Positions 31,628 to 39,436 of a stretch of 44,488 nucleotides of DNA are shown here, one piece after another. The first letter of the stretch is position 1. Every line of letters begins with the position of its first letter. The position numbers and the translations under genes are program-made. The DNA comes from an uncultured Pelagibacteraceae bacterium. GTDB lineage: Bacteria > Pseudomonadota > Alphaproteobacteria > Pelagibacterales > Pelagibacteraceae. Location: the NCBI GenBank assembly GCA_902514745.1, contig CABXRX010000004.1, forward strand, positions 1-44,488, given 5' to 3'. Under the pieces are notes generated by a model, which was not told where the DNA came from, made no database searches, and was given only the letters and a program-made list of their open reading frames with translations.

Positions 31628-32781
31628 TTTAAATAATTTTGTAAAATATTTGTATAAATTATTGTAAGTTTTTTCAAATCTGCCAATGAAACTGCTTCAT
31701 CTACTTTGTGCATTGTTTTACCAACTAAACCAAATTCTAAACAAGGAGCTATTTTTCTAATAAATCTTGCATCAGAAGTACCACCAGTTGTTGAAAGCTT
31801 AGGTTTAATTTTTGTAATTTTTTTAATGATATCTCTAATCATAAAAGTTGTATTATTTGGTTTTGTTAGAAATGCTTCTCCAGAAACGCTATAATCAATT
31901 TTATATTTTGATTTATTTTTATCACTTATTTTTTTAATAATTTTATTAATTTTCTTTTTTAAAGTACTTGAAGTGTGTTTATTATTAAATCTTATATTAA
32001 ATTTAGCATTAGCTAAGCCTGGGATTACGTTATCAGCAGAATTATTAATATCTATTTTAGTAATTTCAAGATTTGTTGGTTGAAAATCTTTTGTACCTCT
32101 ATCAAATTTAATCTCTTTCAATTCTTTTAAAATTTGTACGAGTGCTGTAGATGGATTGTTTGCTCTTTGAGGATAAGCAACATGGCCTTGAACACCTATT
32201 ATTGAAAGTCTACCAGTCATGCTTCCTCTTCGACCTATTTTAATCATTTCACCTAATTTATTAGGATTAGTTGGCTCTCCTACTAAGCAAAAATCTATTT
32301 TTTCTTTTTTCTTTTTTAAGTAATCGACTACTTTTTTAGTTCCATTGATTGCAACTCCTTCTTCATCTCCTGTAATTAAAAGACTTATAGAGCCATTAAA
32401 TTTTCTTTTATTTTTAACAAAATTGCTTACTGCAGAAACAAATGCTGCGATCGAACTTTTCATATCATTAGCACCTCTTCCAATTAGATATCCTTTTTTG
32501 ATAGAAGGTTTAAATGGGTTTACTGTCCAATCTTTTAAATTTCCTGCAGGAACTACATCCAGGTGACCCGCATAGCAGAAATTTGGCCCTTTATTACCAA
32601 GTCTTGCGTAAAGATTTTTTACTGGTTTGCTGTTCTTCTCTTTAAACTCTAAAATCTTTGTTTTAAATCCAAGTGTTTTAAGTTTTTTTTCTAAGAACTT
32701 CATTATTCCAGCATCAATAGGTGTAACTGTTGGAAATTTAATTAGCTCCTTAGCTAATTGAAGTTCATTAATTGAAGCCAT
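31624..32781 (-). CDS. dapE: succinyl-diaminopimelate desuccinylase
   Basis: This zinc peptidase-family (M20) enzyme hydrolyses N-succinyl-LL-diaminopimelate, giving LL-DAP for lysine and peptidoglycan. The 385 residues include the metal-binding and catalytic AGHLDVVPAG (His73, Asp75), the bridging Asp106 in GRGANDMKSS, and Glu140/Glu141 in GDEEG. The C-terminal HK segment (MHKVDEAV) supplies the last metal ligand. It lies 7 bases downstream of dapD, which supplies the succinylated pathway, and overlaps the deacylase gene by 4 bases. Confidence 0.95.
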   Translation of the reverse strand: MASINELQLAKELIKFPTVTPIDAGIMKFLEKKLKTLGFKTKILEFKEKNSKPVKNLYARLGNKGPNFCYAGHLDVVPAGNLKDWTVNPFKPSIKKGYLIGRGANDMKSSIAAFVSAVSNFVKNKRKFNGSISLLITGDEEGVAINGTKKVVDYLKKKKEKIDFCLVGEPTNPNKLGEMIKIGRRGSMTGRLSIIGVQGHVAYPQRANNPSTALVQILKELKEIKFDRGTKDFQPTNLEITKIDINNSADNVIPGLANAKFNIRFNNKHTSSTLKKKINKIIKKISDKNKSKYKIDYSVSGEAFLTKPNNTTFMIRDIIKKITKIKPKLSTTGGTSDARFIRKIAPCLEFGLVGKTMHKVDEAVSLADLKKLTIIYTNILQNYLK

Positions 32782-32788
32782 GATAAAT

Positions 32789-33619
32789 TTATTCTCTTAA
32801 AAGATCGTTAACAGAAGTTTTAGATCTTGTTTTTTCATCAACTTGTTTAATGATAACCGCACAATAAAGCGATGGAGCAGAAGCATTATTTTTATCTGGT
32901 AATGATCCAGGTACTACCACAGAATAAGGAGGAATTTTTCCGTAAGTTATTTCTCCGGTTTTTCTATTTACTATTTTAGTAGATTGTCCAATGTACATTC
33001 CCATACTTAAAACTGATCCTTCTCCAACTATTACACCCTCAACAACTTCCGACATTGCTCCAATAAAACAATTATCTTCAATAATAGTTGGTAATGCTTG
33101 GGCTGGCTCTAACACTCCGCCAATTCCACTTCCTGCAGAGATATGACAATTCTTTCCTATTTGGCAACAACTACCAGCACGACTAAAAGTATCCATCATA
33201 GTGCCTTCATCTATATATGCTCCAATATTTACATAGCATGGCATCAACACTGCATTCTTACCTACAAAAGATCCTTTTCTTACAGGAGAGTTTGGCACCA
33301 TTCTAAACCCAGCTTTTTCATGATCTTCCTTTGTCCAACCAGCAGTTTTACCTTTTAATAAATGTGCTTTGTCGTACCAGCTACTATAAGGGCCATTTAA
33401 ATTTTCCATTGGGTAAATTCTAAAACTTAACATTATTGCTTTTTTAATATGTTGATGAGTAACCCATTCCCCATTAATTTTTTCTGCAACTCTAACTTTA
33501 CCACTATCTAAATCGGTAATCATTTGATTGATGGTATCTTTTAAACTTTGTTCAGAATCTTGGTTTACGTTATCTCTATTTTCCCACGCATCATTTATTA
33601 TTTTTTCGATATCACTCAT
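32789..33619 (-). CDS. dapD: tetrahydrodipicolinate N-succinyltransferase
   Basis: This enzyme uses succinyl-CoA to open tetrahydrodipicolinate, the first committed step of the succinylase branch of lysine/DAP synthesis. The 276 residues show the N-terminal helical domain and then left-handed beta-helix hexapeptide repeats (about 105-230), with the conserved MPCYVNIGAYIDEGTMMDTFSRAGSC region split across rungs. The product is fed to the DapE encoded just downstream. The upstream gap to the HAD gene is 22 bases. Confidence 0.97.
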   Translation of the reverse strand: MSDIEKIINDAWENRDNVNQDSEQSLKDTINQMITDLDSGKVRVAEKINGEWVTHQHIKKAIMLSFRIYPMENLNGPYSSWYDKAHLLKGKTAGWTKEDHEKAGFRMVPNSPVRKGSFVGKNAVLMPCYVNIGAYIDEGTMMDTFSRAGSCCQIGKNCHISAGSGIGGVLEPAQALPTIIEDNCFIGAMSEVVEGVIVGEGSVLSMGMYIGQSTKIVNRKTGEITYGKIPPYSVVVPGSLPDKNNASAPSLYCAVIIKQVDEKTRSKTSVNDLLRE

Positions 33620-33641
33620 ATTTTTTATCTAGATAGTTAAT

Positions 33642-34313
33642 TTAATTGTTCTTTAATATATTAATTTCTTGAAGAAAAGAAGGCAAGTTCTTAATCTTAT
33701 AATCTATATATGGTTTGTCAGAGTCTTTTTTGGCAAAGGTTTCATCATTTTCTAGCCAACAAGTTTTCATTCCTAAATTTTTAGCTTGTTCTAAGTTGTG
33801 TGCGATATCTTCAATTAGAATAGATTGATTTGGATCTAAATCAAATTTTTTAATCAATTTTTGATATGGATCTAAATGCGGTTTTGGCACATAATTTGCG
33901 TCAGTGATATCAAAGGCTCCATCAAATAATCCATCAATACCAAGTTGTTTTGTAACATTTTCAACATGGGCATGAGATCCGTTAGTAAAAATAATCTTTT
34001 TTTCTTTTATCTTAATCAGCTCATCTCTTAAAATTTCATCTTTTGGTAGCCAACTAATATCAATATCGTGAACAAATTCTAAAAATTCTTGTGGGTCGAT
34101 ATTGTCATGGTTCATTAGGCCGGAGAGTGTCGTCCCATATTCATAGAAGTATTTTTTTTGAATATCTTTTGCTTTTATAAGATCGACATTAAATTTTTTA
34201 GAGATGAAAGAAGACATTTTTTTATCTACTTCAGAAAAAACCTTGGTGTGACCACTATAAAGAGTGTTATCAAGGTCAAATATCCAATATTTTATATCTA
34301 TTAAATCTTTCAT
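33642..34313 (-). CDS. HAD-family phosphatase, pyrimidine 5'-nucleotidase type
   Basis: This 223-residue haloacid dehalogenase-superfamily protein has motif I DLDNTLYSG with Asp13 (nucleophile) and Asp15, motif II ITNGS-like IFTNGSHAH, and motif III/IV with Lys in KPHLDPYQK and the acidic LIEDIAHN. The sequence resembles the pyrimidine 5'-nucleotidase subgroup commonly found beside argB and dapD in alphaproteobacteria. The true substrate is uncertain. Its start overlaps the argB stop by 4 bases. Confidence 0.88.
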   Translation of the reverse strand: MKDLIDIKYWIFDLDNTLYSGHTKVFSEVDKKMSSFISKKFNVDLIKAKDIQKKYFYEYGTTLSGLMNHDNIDPQEFLEFVHDIDISWLPKDEILRDELIKIKEKKIIFTNGSHAHVENVTKQLGIDGLFDGAFDITDANYVPKPHLDPYQKLIKKFDLDPNQSILIEDIAHNLEQAKNLGMKTCWLENDETFAKKDSDKPYIDYKIKNLPSFLQEINILKNN

Positions 34314-35176
34314 TGTCTAATTAGCGTTCCCGATCCTTTATCTGATAATAGTTCAAAAAGAATAGAATGGTTTTTTCGACCATCAATAATTACAACACCT
34401 TTTACACCGTTGCTTGCAACATCTAGACAATTGTTAATTTTGGGAATCATCCCACCAGTAATAGTTTCATTTTCAATTAATTCCTTGATTGAAGCTGAGT
34501 TAATTTCAGGAATTAGTTTTTGGTTATTATTTAAAACACCCTCAACGTCACTCATAATAATTAATCTTCTTGCTCCAATTTTTTTTGCAATCGAGCCAGC
34601 AGCTGAGTCTGCATTAATATTATAAGTTTGATTGTTTTCACCAAGGCCCAATGGTGCAATCACTGGAACTTTTTTGTCATTAACAATTTCATCAATAATT
34701 GTTTTATCAATTTTAGTTGGTGTTCCAACAAAACCTAGTTCATCATTTTCTTTAACCACACTAATAATATTATTGTTTTTAGAATTAATTGTTTCACTTT
34801 TGCAAGATTGTTTTTTTAATGCTTCAACTATCTCTTTATTAAATTCTATTAAAATTTGCTCAACTATTTCAATAGTTTCTTTTCCTGTAACTCGAAGTCC
34901 TTTAATGAATTCACTTTTTATCCCTAATTCATTTAATTTATTACTTATTCTTTTGCCCCCACCATGGACAACGATTGGAATAAACCCTAACTTATTAAGT
35001 GTAGTAATATCTTTTATAAAAATATTAAATAAATTTTGATCAACTAAAACACTTCCACCACATTTTATAACAATGTATTCATTATTATATTTTTCTAAAT
35101 ACCTTTTAACTTCATCAATTGAAGGACCATCTGATGGAAGGATTTTACTTAACTCTTTTTCTTTTATTTCCAACAT
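34310..35176 (-). CDS. argB: acetylglutamate kinase
   Basis: This enzyme phosphorylates N-acetylglutamate, the second step of arginine synthesis and usually the feedback-controlled one. The 288-residue amino-acid-kinase fold shows the ATP-binding IKCGGSVL, the substrate loop VHGGGKRI, the NINADSAAGSIA segment and the C-terminal GGMIPKINNCLDVASNGV motif. Its start overlaps the yidC stop by one base. In many alphaproteobacteria engB lies between yidC and argB; here the two genes overlap and no room exists for it. Confidence 0.97.
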   Translation of the reverse strand: MLEIKEKELSKILPSDGPSIDEVKRYLEKYNNEYIVIKCGGSVLVDQNLFNIFIKDITTLNKLGFIPIVVHGGGKRISNKLNELGIKSEFIKGLRVTGKETIEIVEQILIEFNKEIVEALKKQSCKSETINSKNNNIISVVKENDELGFVGTPTKIDKTIIDEIVNDKKVPVIAPLGLGENNQTYNINADSAAGSIAKKIGARRLIIMSDVEGVLNNNQKLIPEINSASIKELIENETITGGMIPKINNCLDVASNGVKGVVIIDGRKNHSILFELLSDKGSGTLIRQ

Positions 35177-36852
35177 TAAGTGACAGTTTTAACTGTAGTT
35201 CTTTTCATGATGAAAACTTGCTGAGCCATAGTTAAAATATTATTAATAGTCCAGTAAATAACTAGCCCTGCAGGGAATGGTGCTAAAATTATTGTAAGGA
35301 AAAGTGGAAAAAACATAAATATTTTTGCCTGCATAGGATCTGTTGGAGCAGGGTTAAGTTTTTGCTGAATGAACATTGATAAACCCATTGCAATAGGCCA
35401 AGCACCAATCATTAAAAATGATGGAACATCGTAAGGCAACAAACCAAATAAATTGAAAAGTGATGTTGGGTCTCTTTCTGATAAATCTTGTATCCAACCA
35501 TAAAATGGCATTTGTCTCATTTCAATTGTTACAAACAATACTTTGTATAATGCAAAAAATACTGGAATTTGAACAAGTATTGGTAAACATCCAGACATAG
35601 GATTTACTTTTTCTTTTTTATAAAGAGCCATCATCTCTTGCTGAAGTTTCATTTTATCATTCTTGTGAAGTTCTTTAAGTCTTACCATTTCTGGCTGAAG
35701 AGCTTTCATTTTTGCCATACTTCTAAATGAGAAGTTTGCGAGAGGGAAGAATGCTAGTCGAATACAAATAGTAATAGCAATGATTGCTAGGCCATAATTT
35801 CCAAGCAATTTAAAGAAATAATCTATCCCATAAAATAAAGGTTTTGTAATAAAGTATAAAAACCCCCAATCAATTGCTAAATCAAATTTATCTATATTTA
35901 AAGACTCGGCATATCCATCAATTACATCAACTCTTTTTGCAGCAACAATTATTTGCATCTCATCTTCTATGCTAGAGTTTCCTTTTAATTCAAGAGGCTC
36001 AGTTCCTACAAAATTCGCTCGAAATTTATCTTTATAATCAAATGTAGTTTTAAACTCTTTACCACTTGGTGGTATTAGTGAAGTGATCCAAAATTTATCA
36101 GAAATTCCCAGCCATCCTTTTTGTGAGGTTCTTGAAAACTTTTCTTCTTGAATATCATCATAATCTTCTTCTATTAGTTCATCATCTAATGTTGCTAGAA
36201 GACCTTCATGAAGGATATAAAAATTTGATATATTAGGAATTTGTTTTCTAATTATTTGACCATACGAGTAGAAATCATACTCTTTGTTAGTAGAATTGAT
36301 TACCTTTTGTTTAACTGAGAATAAAAATTTGTCATCTAAAGCTATCTCTTTTTCAAAAGTAATTCCCTGATCGTTAGTCCAAGATAATTTAACAGGAGAT
36401 TGATTAGTTAGTTTGCTGTTTCCTGATACAGACCATACCGAATTTGAATTTGGAATTTCAATATTTTTATCTGTGGTTATAAATCCACTTTCTATAAAAT
36501 ATCCATCCTTAGTATTTCTTGGTGATAAAAGTTTAACTTTCTCTTCACTTTCTAAGGCAACATTGTATTCTTTAAAAGTTAAGTCATCGATTGCAGCACC
36601 CTTTAGAGAAATTGAACCAATAATGTTTTGGTTTTCAAATTGAATTCTTTTACTTTGGTTTAAAGCCTCTTCTCTAGTAATTTCAGTAATTGTTTCTTTT
36701 TGGTCTAAACTAGGAGCATCTGTATTTTGTTCAGTTTTATTTTTTTCTGTCAATTGCTCTTTAGTAACTGGTGGGGGAGCAAAAAAAAGTGAATATAAAA
36801 TTATTACCGCTGCCGATAAAGAAATTGCTGCAATGACATTTTTAGTATCCAT
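35176..36852 (-). CDS. yidC: membrane protein insertase YidC
   Basis: This protein inserts and folds inner-membrane proteins with or without the Sec translocon. The 558-residue protein has the Gram-negative architecture: an N-terminal membrane anchor (about 5-26), a large periplasmic beta-sandwich domain (about 60-330), then the conserved five-helix insertase core with the cytoplasmic RLAFFPLANFSFRSM segment and the family-typical NPMSGCLPILVQIPVFFALYKVL stretch split around Cys. It abuts yidD upstream by a one-base overlap and argB downstream. Confidence 0.97.
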   Translation of the reverse strand: MDTKNVIAAISLSAAVIILYSLFFAPPPVTKEQLTEKNKTEQNTDAPSLDQKETITEITREEALNQSKRIQFENQNIIGSISLKGAAIDDLTFKEYNVALESEEKVKLLSPRNTKDGYFIESGFITTDKNIEIPNSNSVWSVSGNSKLTNQSPVKLSWTNDQGITFEKEIALDDKFLFSVKQKVINSTNKEYDFYSYGQIIRKQIPNISNFYILHEGLLATLDDELIEEDYDDIQEEKFSRTSQKGWLGISDKFWITSLIPPSGKEFKTTFDYKDKFRANFVGTEPLELKGNSSIEDEMQIIVAAKRVDVIDGYAESLNIDKFDLAIDWGFLYFITKPLFYGIDYFFKLLGNYGLAIIAITICIRLAFFPLANFSFRSMAKMKALQPEMVRLKELHKNDKMKLQQEMMALYKKEKVNPMSGCLPILVQIPVFFALYKVLFVTIEMRQMPFYGWIQDLSERDPTSLFNLFGLLPYDVPSFLMIGAWPIAMGLSMFIQQKLNPAPTDPMQAKIFMFFPLFLTIILAPFPAGLVIYWTINNILTMAQQVFIMKRTTVKTVT

Positions 36853-37103
36853 TATTTTTTTATTTTCATTTCTTTTTTAACTGGATCAAAGCCATCTCCA
36901 CCTCCTAAAAACTTTATGGGATGGCATGATAGAATTCTTTTTAAACTCATAAAACTTCCTTTAACTAGACCAAACTCTTTTAAAGCCTCTATACTGTACT
37001 CCGAACAAGTTGGTAAATATCTGCATGATTGACCAAGTAGTGGACTAATTAGAAATTTATAACCTTTGATAAATTTAATTAAAATATTTGTAAAAATGTT
37101 CAT
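36852..37103 (-). CDS. yidD: membrane protein insertion efficiency factor YidD
   Basis: This 83-residue inner-membrane-associated protein helps YidC-dependent insertion. The signature GQSCRYLPTCSEYSIEAL and the C-terminal SCHPIKFLGGGDGFDPV match the family closely. It overlaps both rnpA and yidC by one base, giving the canonical rpmH-rnpA-yidD-yidC order. Confidence 0.96.
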   Translation of the reverse strand: MNIFTNILIKFIKGYKFLISPLLGQSCRYLPTCSEYSIEALKEFGLVKGSFMSLKRILSCHPIKFLGGGDGFDPVKKEMKIKK

Positions 37104-37444
37104 TATTTAAGTTTTTCTAAATCTTGAAATAGAGTTTCTTTTATATTTTTGTATTCATTGTTTAGCATAGTTGCCTTAGCAATAACAAGATATGAATAGT
37201 TAAATTTTATTGTTACTTTTTTAACTGCCTCATTAACAATATTTCTCAATCTTCGTTTGATTTTATTTCTTTTTACTGCATTCCCAATTTTCTTTTTAGT
37301 TACAAAACTAATATTAAGTTTACTATCATCTTTGTTAGCTAATTTGCCAAAAAAAATCGTAACATATTTGTTAGAAATTTTTTTTTGCTTTAGTAGATTT
37401 TTGAATTCTTCGTTTTTTGAAAGAGCAAGTATTTTGCTTTTCAT
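37103..37444 (-). CDS. rnpA: ribonuclease P protein component
   Basis: This small basic protein binds RNase P RNA and helps recognise pre-tRNA 5' leaders. The 113-residue product has the RNR-type signature NAVKRNKIKRRLRNIVNE near 50-70 and the N-terminal aromatic-containing strand. It lies 4 bases after rpmH and overlaps yidD by one base. RNase P RNA itself is not in this window. Confidence 0.95.
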   Translation of the reverse strand: MKSKILALSKNEEFKNLLKQKKISNKYVTIFFGKLANKDDSKLNISFVTKKKIGNAVKRNKIKRRLRNIVNEAVKKVTIKFNYSYLVIAKATMLNNEYKNIKETLFQDLEKLK

Positions 37445-37448
37445 CTAT

Positions 37449-37589
37449 CTAGACTGATACTGTTAACGATTTTCTTCCTCTTGCTCTTCGTCTAGCCAAA
37501 AGTTTTTGCCCGCCCTTAGTCTTCATTTTTGATCTAAAACCATGTTTTCTGGCTCGTTTAACGTTAGATGGTTGGTATGTTCGCTTCAT
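37449..37589 (-). CDS. rpmH: 50S ribosomal protein L34
   Basis: Translating the reverse strand from the ATG at 37587-37589 to a TAG at 37449-37451 gives a 46-residue, very basic protein. It begins [19 protein letters not shown] and continues with [20 protein letters not shown], the unmistakable L34 sequence. It heads the long minus-strand operon that runs through rnpA, yidD, yidC, argB and the dap genes. A well-formed promoter lies about 30-60 bases upstream. Confidence 0.98.
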   Translation of the reverse strand: MKRTYQPSNVKRARKHGFRSKMKTKGGQKLLARRRARGRKSLTVSV

Positions 37590-37621
37590 AAAATGTGATT
37601 AAAATTTATTAATTTTCGCCC

Positions 37622-37650
37622 TTTATAGTAACTAAATATATAAATAGCAA
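37622..37650 (-). promoter_or_regulatory. promoter for the rpmH operon
   Basis: On the minus strand, TTGCTA (-35, positions 37650-37645), a 17-base spacer and TATAAA (-10, positions 37627-37622) fit a sigma-70 promoter well. Transcription would begin near 37615, leaving a leader of about 26 bases before rpmH. Confidence 0.55.
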
Positions 37651-37681
37651 ATAGAAGATTATATAATTAGCATTGTATTTG

Positions 37682-38404
37682 ATGGAAAAAGCTAAAAAAA
37701 TTAAATTATTTGTTGGATTATTTTATCTAACAGCAATTTGTTTATTTTTATATTTTTTCTTTTCAAAATTTAGCCTTCAGGAAATAACTTCTTATGATTT
37801 TATCAAAGAAAATAGATCTTATTTTTTTGAACTTAAAAAATCAAATTTATTTTTTTTATCAATAATTTTTTTAGGACTAACGATATTGTGGGTTTTTCCA
37901 TTTTTAGGATTTGGATCACCTGTTGCATTAATGGGTGGATTTATTTTTGGAAAATGGATTGGAACATTATTAGTTGTTTTAGGGTTAAGTATTGGTGCAA
38001 CTTTCATATATTTATTTGGTAATTATTTTTTAAAAAAATTAATTAGAGAAAAATTTTTAAATAAATTTGAAATTCTTGAAAAAAAATTTAAAAAATCTGA
38101 ATTTATTTATTTATTATTATATCGTTTGATAGGAGGAATACCTTGGCAGTTAAGCTGTCTTTTACCTACTCTTTTTAATGTAAAAATAAAAAATTTTTTC
38201 TTGGCAACTTTGATTGGAATTGTGCCTCAGATATTCTTAGCTGTTTCTATTGGTAGCGGTTTTGAAAAAGTTATTGATCAAAACTCAGAACCTCCAGAAA
38301 TAACTGATATAATTTTTTCCGCAGATATTTATTTGCCAATTTTAGGTTTTTTTGGTTTAATTATATTATCAATCATTTTAAAAAAAATTTTTTACAAAAA
38401 TTAA
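37682..38404 (+). CDS. TVP38/TMEM64-family membrane protein (SNARE-associated/DedA-like)
   Basis: The product is an integral membrane protein of about 240 residues. The ATG at 37682 is preferred to an in-frame TTG 9 bases upstream. The conserved core is visible: FPFLGFGSPVALMGGFIFG, a glycine-rich re-entrant helix region, and RLIGGIPWQLSCLLPTLFNV followed by a hydrophobic GIVPQIFLAVSIG segment. Relatives are thought to act in lipid transport or membrane homeostasis; a specific role cannot be given. A TATAAT at 37662-37667 may serve as its -10. Its stop lies 3 bases before the 3' end of the convergent tRNA-Thr. Confidence 0.88.
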   Translation: MEKAKKIKLFVGLFYLTAICLFLYFFFSKFSLQEITSYDFIKENRSYFFELKKSNLFFLSIIFLGLTILWVFPFLGFGSPVALMGGFIFGKWIGTLLVVLGLSIGATFIYLFGNYFLKKLIREKFLNKFEILEKKFKKSEFIYLLLYRLIGGIPWQLSCLLPTLFNVKIKNFFLATLIGIVPQIFLAVSIGSGFEKVIDQNSEPPEITDIIFSADIYLPILGFFGLIILSIILKKIFYKN

Positions 38405-38407
38405 TTA

Positions 38408-38481
38408 TGGTGCTCCCACCCTGTACTGACCAGGGAATTAGTCATTACCAATGACTTGATATACCATTTATCTATAGGAGC
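38408..38481 (-). tRNA. tRNA-Thr (anticodon GGT), with unusual T loop
   Basis: The reverse strand folds into a full 74-nt cloverleaf with encoded CCA. The acceptor is GCTCCTA/TGGGAGC (7 bp, one G-U), discriminator A. The D stem is GATA/TATC with loop AATGGTA. The anticodon stem AGTCA/TGACT has loop TTGGTAA, anticodon GGT, reading ACC/ACU. The variable loop is AATT and the T stem CCCTG/CAGGG. G1-C72 and C2-G71 agree with threonine identity. The T loop is GTCAGTA: the normal U54 and A58 are both G, while U55 and C56 are kept. The D-stem A11-U24 pair is also unusual. It could be a functional divergent tRNA or a decaying copy. Confidence 0.82.
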
Positions 38482-38581
38482 TTTTGATCAAAATAATATT
38501 TACTGATAATAAAGCATTTTTTTCAAAATATTGCCTTAATTTTTTGATTATTATGCTTTATATCTATTTGAGGAAAATTTT

Positions 38582-38782
38582 ATGGGAATTCATTACGATT
38601 ATAAATCTACCAAAGGAAATAAGCTTATGGAAAAGCAAGCTAAAAGAGAAAAGAAGCTTGCAGAAAAAAAAGCTAAACGTTTAGCTAAAGAGGGAAATAA
38701 AGAAGAGGAAGTTAAACCTAAAACATTAGATACCTCTAAGCCTATAACTTTAGATTTCCTTACCAACCCAGATAAAGAATGA
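38582..38782 (+). CDS. small charged protein, unknown function
   Basis: A 66-residue protein beginning MGIHYDYKSTKGNK. Its middle is made of Lys/Glu/Ala-rich helix, and its C-terminus [13 protein letters not shown] looks conserved rather than random. A GAGG ribosome-binding site lies 8 bases before the ATG. It is coupled to the next tiny gene through an ATGA overlap and lies in the dcd-murA direction. No known domain. A different-frame open stretch at 38484-38684 overlaps it but lacks these features. Confidence 0.65.
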   Translation: MGIHYDYKSTKGNKLMEKQAKREKKLAEKKAKRLAKEGNKEEEVKPKTLDTSKPITLDFLTNPDKE

Positions 38783-38880
38783 ATTCTAAAGAAAAAAATG
38801 AGCGTTTAAGTTTAGCTCTTAGAAAAAACTTAAAAAAAAGAAAACTTTTTCAAAAGAAGACAAAGAAGAAAACTAAATAA
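38779..38880 (+). CDS. very small basic protein, unknown function
   Basis: A 33-residue open frame whose ATG overlaps the preceding TGA and whose TAA overlaps the dcd ATG by one base. It reads [20 protein letters not shown] followed by a Lys/Arg-rich tail. Short proteins with an RLxxALRxNLKRRK-like pattern occur in alphaproteobacteria near murA, which supports a real gene. The precise overlaps on both sides fit translational coupling. The function is unknown; a nucleic-acid-binding role is possible from its charge only. Confidence 0.55.
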   Translation: MNSKEKNERLSLALRKNLKKRKLFQKKTKKKTK

Positions 38881-39434
38881 TGACAGTATTATCAGACAAA
38901 TGGATAAGAAAAATGTCCAAAGAAGAAGAAATGATTTCTCCCTTTGAAGAAAAACAAGTCAGAGGGAATAGTATTTCTTACGGACTATCTTCTTTTGGTT
39001 ATGATGCAAGAGTTTCTGAGGAGTTTAAAATTTTTACCAATGTAAATTCAGAGATAGTAGATCCAAAAAATTTTAAACCAACAAACTTTGTAACCAAAAA
39101 TACATCAGAATGTATTATTCCACCCAATTCATTCGTTTTAGCAAGAACAGTTGAAAAATTTAAAATTCCAAATGATGTATTAGTCATTTGTTTAGGTAAA
39201 TCTACTTATGCAAGATGTGGTATTATTGTTAACGTTACGCCTTTAGAACCAGGTTGGGAGGGATATGTTACACTTGAGTTTTCTAACACCACACCTTTAC
39301 CTGCAAAAATATATGCTAATGAAGGAGTTGCACAATTTATCTTTTTAAGGGGAAATGAAAAACCAGAAGTGACATATGCAGATCGAGATGGGAAATATAT
39401 GGGCCAAACTGGGGTAACGTTACCTAAAGTATAG
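38880..39434 (+). CDS. dcd: dCTP deaminase
   Basis: This enzyme converts dCTP to dUTP, supplying dUMP for thymidylate synthesis. The 184-residue product is of normal length and carries the family core: [23 protein letters not shown] in two conserved blocks, with the catalytic Glu in EPGWEG, and [18 protein letters not shown], the trimer and nucleotide-binding region. It overlaps the upstream small gene by one base and is followed by murA after 2 bases. Confidence 0.97.
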   Translation: MTVLSDKWIRKMSKEEEMISPFEEKQVRGNSISYGLSSFGYDARVSEEFKIFTNVNSEIVDPKNFKPTNFVTKNTSECIIPPNSFVLARTVEKFKIPNDVLVICLGKSTYARCGIIVNVTPLEPGWEGYVTLEFSNTTPLPAKIYANEGVAQFIFLRGNEKPEVTYADRDGKYMGQTGVTLPKV

Positions 39435-39436
39435 TT

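Noticed and set aside
34632..35039. 135-codon plus-strand frame opposite argB.
   Set aside because: argB is unmistakable on the other strand; the frame is rich in Ile, Leu and Ser and has no domain.
38412..38481. A three-hairpin element closed by GCTCC/GGAGC on the plus strand, first considered a riboswitch upstream of the small genes.
   Set aside because: The reverse complement is a full tRNA-Thr cloverleaf with CCA, which explains every stem.
38484..38684. 66-codon open frame overlapping the small gene at 38582.
   Set aside because: It has no ribosome-binding site and no coupling to its neighbours; the other frame is coupled to its neighbour and has a GAGG site.
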